A DNA stretch of 64,000 nt from Chamaecyparis obtusa. Lineage: Eukaryota > Streptophyta > Pinopsida > Cupressales > Cupressaceae. Below, in pieces: positions 56,700 to 64,000 of this stretch. A program made the translations under genes and the position numbers. The notes below the pieces were generated by a model. It searched no databases, had not been told where the DNA came from, and saw only the letters and a program-made list of their open reading frames with translations. The DNA lies in the NCBI GenBank assembly GCA_027943335.1, contig BSBK01000963.1, positions 2,341,001-2,405,000 of the forward strand, in the 5' to 3' direction. Every line of letters starts with the position of its first letter. Position 1 is the stretch's first letter.

Positions 56700-57960
56700 A
56701 GAAAAGGTTATTTCCTAAGTCTCTCTTCCCACACTTCGATGGGGATACATAAATAGATGGATAGATAGATAGATGAATAAAGAAATGAATAAAAGGTTAT
56801 TGAGTTTTCCTCTCCCATGCTCCAATGGATAGGAATAAACATAATGAATGAATAATATGAATGGATAAAAGGTTATTTGGAACGAATATTGTATACTCAC
56901 ATCGATAAATGAATGCCCTATATTTTAAGGGTCATTTCAAATAGCTATAAAAAAGTGTGTTTCTATAATAATGAAGTGCATTCTTCACTACAACGTCATT
57001 CATTCGCCCGGTTACTATCTCACTAGTGAGACTATTGCATCGAGAGCCTATTTCCTACTCTCAATAATAGAATGACACCAGGCAACTTTTCATAATGTGT
57101 CGTTTCACCCATATTTCAGATTAGAACTATAACTAGAATTGAGATAACTTCATATTACGTACGTAATATGCATGCCCTTTAGATAGTAGGGCTCATCGAT
57201 AGATAGTTTCATTCAGTAGAATGATTCTTCGTTTCAAAAGAGCCAACTAGAATTGGAGATTAACAATATAAGGCTTCGCCTTCCAACGCAAACTAACAGA
57301 TCCTTCCTTGAAGTCTTATTCCTTCTTCTGTCCCACACTTTATCTTTCTTTCCAGGGAGTTAAAGAAAAGGCGAATAGTAGGCATCGAGAAGATTCCTTG
57401 CAACCAACAGCATCGTAGGCGAGTCGTTAAAAGCTAACAGAATGTTAGGGGCTACTATAATTCTTATTTGGGTGCAGCCGGCAAGGCGGCCCCTATAGTT
57501 CCCACCCATGTTACGTATAGAATGTCGGGAGAACCCTACCCCCTATATTGTGCCTACAGGGAAAGGGGTGCCGGTTCCTCGATTCGATGACAATCAGCAT
57601 AAAAAGCTATTGCCCTTAAGAATGGTTGCGTTGTTGGCCACCTATTCGGTTCCGGTTACTTGCCCGGTGGGATCAATATCGCTTTAATGAATGGTTTGGG
57701 GTACGGCACCCTTTCCCTTTCCCTTCCCTTCAAATATAGGGGTAGGGGTAGGGGCTCTTACGGATTGTGGTCGAATAGTTCAAGAATCTATGATTCGAGA
57801 GTTTGGCACCGAGAGCTTAAGAACACAGCTCGAACCTCAGGGTCAAGAGATAGCTTGATAGAGCCCCACTTGGTTCAAGATTTGTTTCTTCAAGAGAAGA
57901 CTTCTTTCAAAACATGTATTCATTCATGTAATCAGTAGTTTTTGTTATTTCAGCCTTAAA
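56700..57960. other. Possible organelle-derived (mitochondrial-like) insertion
   Basis: Style changes abruptly: GATA microsatellite (56756-56775), then higher-GC, non-repetitive sequence with runs such as GGGGTAGGGGTAGGGG (57738-57755) and CCCTATAGTTCCCACCC that resemble plant mitochondrial intergenic DNA. No mitochondrial gene was identified, so this is a guess from composition. The 92-residue ORF at 57660-57938 has no recognised features. Confidence 0.3.
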
Positions 57961-58034
57961 GAGGGGTCCCTTGGTTAGGAAGAAACTCGAGATTTGGATG
58001 GTACTTTTCTAGGAACAATGTAATAAGGGAGGCA

Positions 58035-58215
58035 CGTTGGCATAATAGTTACATTAGTAGTTGTATTGCACTGTTATTTACAACAGTGCAGCTATAATTG
58101 TTATACAGTTAGGTGAGCTGTATCTTCTTTGGATAAATCATCCTCATTGCATCTCAACCATTAATACATCATCACATAACACAGATGTCCTTCATCTTAT
58201 TCACATTGCTCTTTC
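58035..58215 (+). repeat. Diverged copy of the short LTR
   Basis: Begins TTGGCATAATAGTTACATTAGTAGTTG, matching 40685 onward, and shares CATCTCAACCATTAATACATCATC. No primer site follows. Possible partner 3' LTR or independent insertion. Confidence 0.6.
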
Positions 58216-58999
58216 CAACATCAAGGGTTTTCATCTTACGAGATTGTGAGTTTCTCAATCACACATGATTCGCTCCCTTTTAGTAATACAATTAAAGCAT
58301 TTAACTAAACAAAAAATATCGTTGAGCTTGCTTGTAGATGTGTAGGGTGGCATAGTTGAACTTGGAACAAATGCACAATATTGTTTTCCATGAAGTTATT
58401 TCTGACTAGTAATAGTTTCATAGAATATTCCACAGTGAATCCTAGACTCTAATGGCAATATAAAAATATACAAATTCTAGGCACTTATTCAGCCAAGAAA
58501 GAATAAGCGAAAATGAAATTTTAATGCAAATCAGTAATCAACCCTCATTGATTCAGTTGTATAAAATGGAAAATACAAGAGAGTCTAGATCATAAATAAC
58601 ACACAAAGATAAACCACTTATTGTAAGTGAATTTTCAAGTTTATAATAAACTACGTGTTAATTTAATTAAAGACGTGATTCATCAAAACTTTCATGCTTC
58701 TAGTAATCAGTCTGATATTTGATTGAAGATTGCAAGAATAGCCAAGCATGTGCCCATGTATATATTAGATAACATTATGTTCATCAATTATAAATAAATT
58801 ATCCATCTAAATCAAACCACATACATAAATACAAAATTGGTTATTTCCTTTGATGATGATCATCTTAATAGCCATGAAACAATCAACCATAAGACTGTGA
58901 TGCCATGAGAAACACATAGCCAATCTAAATTGCTGATAAATATAACTAAAAAATGGATGAACAAAGAATTAGAAAATATGATTTAATAAAAGGGCATAC
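58216..58999. other. Intron sequence adjoining the donor of exon 59000-59098
   Basis: AT-rich, no repeats or ORFs of note; probably original intron sequence. The donor GTATGC is at its right end (minus strand). Confidence 0.5.
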
Positions 59000-59098
59000 C
59001 GATCTTAGTGTAATCTTAAGGCTGATTGGTGATGCCTTCTTTATTGACTGAATGCTCACCTTCAGCCACTGATCAGCCACATATTTGCTTTCAAGCTC
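59000..59098 (-). CDS. CHY1: CHY1-like 3-hydroxyisobutyryl-CoA hydrolase, exon before the giant intron
   Basis: 33 codons between an AG acceptor (cataacag before 59098) and a GT donor at 58998-58999. The peptide runs ELESKYVADQW ... SIQSIKKASPISLKITLRS. The block 'W...(I/L)..L/IKK(A/S)SP.SLKI(T/S)LRS' is the one that directly precedes IREGR in CHY1-family hydrolases. The next codons (IREGR) are at 1904, 57 kb away on the same strand and in the same phase. Earlier exons with the crotonase-fold active site are outside the window or in unrecognised sequence to the right. Confidence 0.88.
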
Positions 59099-59699
59099 CT
59101 GTTATGGTTAAAAAATAGAAGACAAAACAAGTAGCATAAAGTGAAAATCATTTTTCATATTATTTACCATTTACATACATTATAGACATTGTAGCCTGTT
59201 AACAACAAAATCAAACAACATACAACTGTTTATATGAAACTTCAAGAAAATATAAGAATAATAACTTAATCTCTACTTTTAGAAGAGAAATTCCCTTGAA
59301 TGTTTGGAAAGCCACTAAGAGGATACTATTTACATAAACCACACATAATTACACCTTAGGCATATTCATCTTGCTTAGGTTGACATTAATGATATAATAC
59401 ATCTAAATATTCTTCCATAGTTCTTAGAGACTGAGTTCTTCCCTTATCTCCTCTTATATTCTACATAAGAAAAAAATTAAATGCACTTATGCAAGTATGG
59501 TTTGTAGACTCAAGTTGGTGAATAAGATGTGCTTTGTTCATTCATACTTCCATGTGATTAAGTCTTTATCTATTCATTAGGTAGTCTGCTTCAATTCTAT
59601 TTAAGCTCCTTAAATTTAGATTTAATTGAACATAGCATTACATTTATAGTGTATCAAAGCACCTTTGCAGCCATCCTGCAAGAACTTTGAACCTATACT
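59099..59699. other. Upstream intron sequence, nothing recognised
   Basis: AT-rich; probably the 3' end of the next intron of the CHY1-like gene. No further exon was found in it. Confidence 0.4.
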
Positions 59700-60423
59700 C
59701 TGTTAGCAATTTAAGTTGTCATTAGTGTAAATTCACAAACACCATGCACCGGTAAAAGCTCACCAGTCACCCACATTACTTAGAAGACACTGGTAGACTA
59801 GAAACAGAGTGTATGCACCAGTAGATGAAGCAAAGGGGATACACCGGTAGACCAATCTAAGTACATACTACCGGTCTCATAGTGTATACAAGGGATGAAC
59901 CGGGTATAAAATATACCAGTCTAAACTGTCTAAAGATCCGCACCGGATTCTGCGGAACAGTTTGAGTTAAAACCGGATTATACGGGACATCCACCGCTCA
60001 GAAGTGGAGTTAGCTTTTTAATAGGAGTTAGCTTTATTTCTACGGATGTTTGCAAGGTAAACTCCAGATCATAACGCATAGTTTTTTTGCTACTAGCATG
60101 ATTTATCGTTGAGTTTACAGCCTGGCAGTTCTACGAGTTAAGGGTTTCATTAAGGTGAACTCTTGTATAAATACAGCTCATAATACGCAAGAAATAAGGT
60201 TGTTGAGAATTGTTGAGTAAACAAAGCAGTGAAGAGACATCTGCATAGCAATCACAGTCACCAAAGGTGAAAGGCAAAGAGGCAGAATAGAGATCAACAG
60301 CCAAGCAAACTGGGGAAAGATCAACAGGTATGATCTAATCAAACAATCAGTGTCATAGAAGATCATTGCTTTTGTAAGGTGTGAAAGCAAGTTAAAATCC
60401 CTTTATCAGGGTGGACCTAATCG

Positions 60424-60645
60424 GTTCTTTGTAAAATCCCCTAACTGGGTAACATCTTTATTGATGATTGAAAGTCCTCTAACCAAGCGACTCTTAACAG
60501 GGTTAAGATCTTAACCGATCTTTGTAAAATCCCCTAACAGGGTAACATCTTTATTGATGATTGAAAGTCCTCTAACCAAGCGACTCTTAACAGGGTTAAG
60601 ATCTTAACCAATCTTTTGTAAAATCCCTTAACCGGGTAGCACCTT
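60424..60645 (+). repeat. 93-bp tandem repeat in the LTR/leader
   Basis: Units start TTTGTAAAATCCCCTAAC at about 60427, 60520 and 60615 (period 93-94 bp). The first two are nearly identical and the third is partial and more diverged. Confidence 0.8.
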
Positions 60646-60911
60646 AACCATTGCTTTGTAAGCTCCTAACAAGGCGCCTTCATTCTGCAGTAGTGAAGTT
60701 GTGAGCTGTGTCTCACCGTGGTTTTTTCCTTCTAACCGAGGGTTTCCACGTATAAATACTTGTATTAATCTATGCGATTCTTTTTATGCTTGTGGATGAC
60801 TGTTTTATTCTGCTTATTGGTAAAGGATAATTAAACAAGTTTAGAATTACAGTATTGAAAAAGTATTTACTGATTCACCCCCCCTCTCAGTAACCGGTTA
60901 GTAATATCAAT

Positions 60912-60924
60912 TGGTATCAAAGCC
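60912..60924 (+). promoter_or_regulatory. Primer-binding site of the right-end LTR element
   Basis: TGGTATCAAAGCC, one mismatch from the usual initiator tRNA-Met complement, two bases after a TATCA LTR end. Confidence 0.65.
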
Positions 60925-60967
60925 TAGTTCTCTATACTTAAAAGTCTAACAGCTTGAGAGAAAGATC

Positions 60968-61516
60968 ATGGAGGGTTATTGGTATCAGAAACAACTAGAG
61001 GAAGCCAACGACATTATTGCCTTTCTAGAGAATAGACTAAAGAGATCACTTGCAAAGAGAAAGGAGCTGGCTCTACAATTGAATGAGAGCAATGAAACCA
61101 TTGATGAACTCTCTAGGCAAAGTGGATCTGATGAAGCTGAGGAGGCAGTATCTGAACTCATGGAAAAGAATCAAATCCTGACCGATCAGATCTCCAACCT
61201 TAAGAGGGAACAAGAGGATAATGCCCTAAGGATGACCGAACTTATTGAGAAAAAGAGAAAAGCTGAAGATGAAAGGAATATAGTGGTCAAATCCTTAACA
61301 GCCTCTGAAAAAGAAAGGAACCAGGCAGAGGAAGGTGTGGGAGCAAATGAACTGATCATTTTGCAACTCCAAGATGACATGCAAATTGTCACCCAAGAAA
61401 ATGCCAACATACAGAAGGGATGGCATGATAGGGATGAAGCTTGCAAAAGACTGGCACTAGAGCTGTATCAACTGAAGGAACAAATGAAGAACTTGAAGAA
61501 AGAAATGAAACCCTAA
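60968..61516 (+). CDS. Coiled-coil gag-like ORF (part 1)
   Basis: 182 residues, starting 43 bases after the primer site. Predicted mostly helical and heptad-rich (EEANDIIAFLENRLKRS, ELMEKNQILTDQISNLKRE, ALELYQLKEQMKNLKKE). No family recognised, but position and structure fit the N-terminus of a gag. It overlaps the next ORF in another frame by about 75 bases; a single-base slip or indel near 61440-61510 would join them. Confidence 0.55.
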   Translation: MEGYWYQKQLEEANDIIAFLENRLKRSLAKRKELALQLNESNETIDELSRQSGSDEAEEAVSELMEKNQILTDQISNLKREQEDNALRMTELIEKKRKAEDERNIVVKSLTASEKERNQAEEGVGANELIILQLQDDMQIVTQENANIQKGWHDRDEACKRLALELYQLKEQMKNLKKEMKP

Positions 61517-62313
61517 GAAGATACAATGAGAGCTTCGTGAAGCTTGATGAGCAACTCAAAGCTCAAAGAAAGCACAAAGATCACACCGGTCTTGGATTCA
61601 CCGGTAATGACACCAAAGAAACTAGTGAGTTTTCTGGAGCTAAGTCAAGCAAGAAGGATAAGAAGAAGTCACTGGCAAAAAAAGATAAGAAGACCTTTAA
61701 CACCTCTTGCAATCATTGTGAGAAACTGGTTCATAGAACAATCAACTGCAGGAATGCATCGGTAAAGCCAAACAACAGCTACTGCAAGAACTGTTGCAAG
61801 TTTGGCCACAAGACCAATGAATGCTGGTCCAGCCCCACATCGGTGTCCAATGAAAGCAGGGGAAGCTTTAAGGGCTACTGCTATGAATGCAATAAATTTG
61901 GACACAAGGCTGAAGAATGCAGATCGAAGACTATGGCATTCAGATCCCCAAGACCGATATTCACTATGAGAAACAAGAACCGGAGCACAACCAACTGTGC
62001 AAATTGTGGAACACACAGCCACAATGACTCATGGTGCAAATCACCTAATACAAGAAGGGTGAACCCATGGAAGGCAATCGGGATAGTCTGCTATCACTGC
62101 AACAAAGTTGCACACCTAGCCAAAGATTGCAGGAACCGGTCATCCAACAAGAAGAAAGAATTGGTCAAACCAGTAGAGAAGATCAACAAGGAAGAGAAGA
62201 CTGAGAAAACAGTCAGACAGATTTGGCTCAAAAAGCAATCAAAGAGCTCCGCTGAGGAGAAGACAGAGGAAAGATCATCATCTGCACATGGTGATATCTC
62301 TTCAGCAAACTGA
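61441..62313 (+). CDS. Gag-like ORF (part 2) with five CCHC zinc knuckles
   Basis: 290 residues. After a short coiled coil and lysine-rich linker there are five knuckles, all with the exact spacing C-x2-C-x4-H-x4-C: CNHCEKLVHRTINC, CKNCCKFGHKTNEC, CYECNKFGHKAEEC, CANCGTHSHNDSWC and CYHCNKVAHLAKDC. Retrotransposon gags usually have one or two; five resembles CNBP-like nucleic-acid-binding proteins. A basic and acidic tail follows. Confidence 0.7.
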   Translation: MQKTGTRAVSTEGTNEELEERNETLRRYNESFVKLDEQLKAQRKHKDHTGLGFTGNDTKETSEFSGAKSSKKDKKKSLAKKDKKTFNTSCNHCEKLVHRTINCRNASVKPNNSYCKNCCKFGHKTNECWSSPTSVSNESRGSFKGYCYECNKFGHKAEECRSKTMAFRSPRPIFTMRNKNRSTTNCANCGTHSHNDSWCKSPNTRRVNPWKAIGIVCYHCNKVAHLAKDCRNRSSNKKKELVKPVEKINKEEKTEKTVRQIWLKKQSKSSAEEKTEERSSSAHGDISSAN

Positions 62314-62639
62314 GTCGTAAAGGCTTAGAAGGAACCGGTAGACCATCTACCGTTCCCGGTAAGACTAGAGAGAATCGGACTCACTCAGTCTACAAGGACA
62401 ACCAGACAGATAAAGAGTAATCAACCGGGGTTTGCCAAACCGAAAAAGCCGGATCACCGGTTGGCAAAAACGGAAAGAAAAGTTAAGTAAGGCATTTATT
62501 ACTGTAGCCGTTTAACAAATAGTTACCGTTTGGTAATTAGCGTTATGACCTAACCCTATAAAAGAAAGAAGAAATACTCGTCATTTTTACTTTGCTATCT
62601 TTGTGATTAACAAATTTTTATGAGTAATACTCTTGCGCT
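62314..62639 (+). promoter_or_regulatory. Spacer with internal TATA box between ORFs
   Basis: ACCGG-rich sequence, then CCCTATAAAAG (TATA 62557-62564) about 80 bases before the next ORF. It could drive a separate mRNA for the downstream ORF, or mark a boundary between two insertions. Confidence 0.4.
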
Positions 62640-63238
62640 TTGATCATCGTGAGCGATTATCTGTTAGACCGATCAAAGCTTCTTTCTGTGAATCAACTAT
62701 TCGAAATGGCCTCATCATCCGCTACCGTGAAGTTGATCAAGGGAGATCAAGTGGATCAACCTGCATACGATATTGCACCAATCCAGAATAGAGCAGTCGA
62801 CATGGCTGGAGCTTTGTCCACAGTACTTGATGGCGTCTTCATGACTGAAGATGTAACTGCGTTCATCCACGCCAAGCAGGAAGAACTTGGCGAAACATAC
62901 ATTCAGCGTGAGTATGTCTCCCTGTGTGAAAACGGAAGATTGCAAGATCGATATGCAAGGCTGGTGTCGTCCTGTCTCATCAATGGAGTCACCTATCCGA
63001 CAATCTTCCAACCAGACTGGATTTGACTGGTCCTCAGTCGAGTGCATGATCCAGGGTTCTGGCTACAAAAGGGAGCAGTTATAGAGATAACCAAGGATGA
63101 CATACATAAAGTCACCGGTTATAGTCAAGTAGGGGAAGCTCTGACGCTGCGAACCATCGCAAATGCAATCGTCACCAAGCTGACGAAATCCAAATCCGAT
63201 GGTCATCTCATGACAGTGAACGACATCGAAGATGATGG
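62640..63238 (+). pseudogene. Unrecognised retroelement ORF, first part (one stop)
   Basis: Frame 62640-63026 contains MASSSATVKLIKGDQVDQPA (a likelier start, at 62706) and ends in a TGA, after which the same frame continues at 63027-63260 (DPGFWLQKGAVIEITKDDIHKVTGYS). Downstream the reading moves to another frame near 63239. No domain is recognised with certainty; the I-x-I-x-x-x-D-I-x-x-VTG pattern recalls the putative plant-transposon ORFs found beside gag in some LTR elements. Confidence 0.45.
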
Positions 63239-64000
63239 GTTCAGTTTGCTTCCGCGGTGATAGGCTATAAGGTCTATCAGTCCAGCAACCTGAACAACAT
63301 ACCGGGAGGAGCCATACATGCAGCTCACCGGATTATGCACGACAACACCCAATATGATATCTGCGGAATGCTTCGAGGGCAGATATTCGAGAACATGAAG
63401 AAGCTCAATGTAGTCAGGAAGAAATTGATGAAGTACGGGACCCTGTTAGTGTGCCTTTACTTCTATTACCAGAACTTCTTCCCAAGCATTGGCAAGGTGA
63501 CATGGAAGACCGATAGACCAGTCACGCACCAGATAGCTGAATTGGCCAACCAACTGGGAAACCAGTTAAGCAATGTAATGAATGAATATTTTGAAGCCTT
63601 TCAACTAAGGATGCACGCAAGGGAGCGGATACCATCAACAATCATTGAAGAATACAAGGATGATGTGTGTTTTCTGGTTTCCACTGATCACTGCATAATT
63701 CAAGTAGTGGAACCAAGAACAGAGTATGCTCCTAAGCTAGGATATCAGATCACTTCCAAGATTGCTAAGGCATATGTTGATGCCCTAAATGAAGCAAGAT
63801 TGGATCTCTCTGCAAACCGGTTCGGCACGTTCGCAGAGATTCTAGAGAATTTGAAAAAGAGGGCACCGATCAAGAATGTTTACAAGAGGACCCCCACACC
63901 AAAGAAGAAACCGGCCACCGAGCAACCCAAGGCTCAAAAGAAGGCAAAACCGGTATCCGCTACTGAAAAAGTAGAACAAGAGGAGTCAAACTCAGAAGAT
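63239..64000 (+). pseudogene. Unrecognised retroelement ORF, second part, open at window end
   Basis: From 63239 a frame without a stop runs to base 64000 (about 254 codons), starting VQFASAVIGYKVYQSSNL. It has IHAAHRIMHDNTQYDI, YGTLLVCLYFYYQNFFPSIG and a lysine/proline-rich end (RTPTPKKKPATEQPKAQKK). It has no ATG at its start and clearly continues the preceding ORF after a frameshift. It is truncated by the window edge. Function unknown. Confidence 0.5.

Larger units (their letters stand above)
1905..58999 (-). other. Giant transposon-filled intron (57,095 bp) of the CHY1-like gene
   Basis: The donor GTATGC (complement of 58994-58999) follows exon 59000-59098, and the acceptor gacttag precedes exon 1803-1904. 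Both flanking exons are phase 0, and the two peptides join into the uninterrupted family block LKITLRS/IREGR. Within the intron are two hAT relics, a head-to-head pararetrovirus pair, two nested chromoviruses, several solo LTRs, a young copia element, gene fragments and satellite-like repeats. Very long introns of this kind are well known in gymnosperms. An assembly join is the main alternative and was not testable here. Confidence 0.8.
59701..64000 (+). mobile_element. LTR retrotransposon, truncated by the window edge
   Basis: A LTR-like region (start uncertain, about 59.4-59.7 kb, end at TATCA 60909) has a TATA-like TATAAATA near 60170 and ACCGG-rich text. It is followed by a primer site at 60912-60924, a coiled-coil ORF, a multi-knuckle ORF and a further ORF still open at 64000. 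No protease or RT is reached, so the superfamily is not determined. It lies in an intron of the CHY1-like gene in opposite orientation. Confidence 0.55.

Noticed and set aside
61186..61446. Minus-strand ORF opposite the coiled-coil ORF
   Set aside because: Antisense shadow; serine/leucine-rich reverse of a charged coiled coil.

Overview
The window is a gymnosperm-like (probably conifer) nuclear segment dominated by nested transposable elements. The reasons for this call are its AT-rich composition, several LTR-retrotransposon families primed by initiator tRNA-Met, an endogenous pararetrovirus of the Caulimoviridae type, and a host gene with an enormous intron. No bacterial feature, CRISPR array or tRNA gene was seen.

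The one clear host gene is on the minus strand. It is the 3' half of a CHY1-like 3-hydroxyisobutyryl-CoA hydrolase. Four exons were found: 59000-59098, 1803-1904, 1665-1706 and 1158-1298. All four join in phase 0 with GT-AG sites, and the protein ends in SKL, a peroxisomal targeting signal. The first two of these exons are separated by a 57,095-bp intron (1905-58999), so almost everything else described here lies inside one intron. The upstream exons lie beyond the right edge.

Contents of the intron, left to right. (1) A hAT-type (DUF659/BED) transposase relic on the minus strand (about 2240-2810 and 15605-16681) is split by two pararetrovirus copies arranged head to head (2834-15598). The two copies carry different deletions. 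(2) A Ty3/gypsy chromovirus on the minus strand ('element B', 18732-32338) has three insertions: a palindromic 5S-rRNA-derived element in one LTR (18877-19497), a small MITE in its integrase (21482-21682), and a second chromovirus on the plus strand in its other LTR ('element A', 25903-31433). (3) A solo LTR (33962-35432). (4) A second hAT element (35785-40094) with 8-bp target duplications contains another solo LTR (36535-38276). (5) A short LTR with a primer-binding site (40685-40862) is followed by PPR-gene fragments, a solo LTR of the element B family (42501-43534) and a Ty1/copia pol relic (45480-46440). (6) A young Ty1/copia element on the minus strand (47425-52918) has near-identical LTRs, a perfect 5-bp target duplication and one stop codon between gag and pol. 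(7) Unassigned retroelement-like sequence with a minisatellite (52919-56700). (8) A possible organelle-derived patch (56700-57960) and a fragment of the short LTR (58035-58215).

Right of exon 59000-59098, in the next upstream intron, a plus-strand LTR retrotransposon starts near 59.7 kb and runs off the window. It has a primer-binding site at 60912, a coiled-coil ORF, a five-knuckle CCHC ORF, and an unrecognised ORF that is still open at base 64000.

The retroelement genes would encode the usual gag, protease, RT/RNase H and integrase functions. Except for the copia element at 47425-52918, all are visibly broken.
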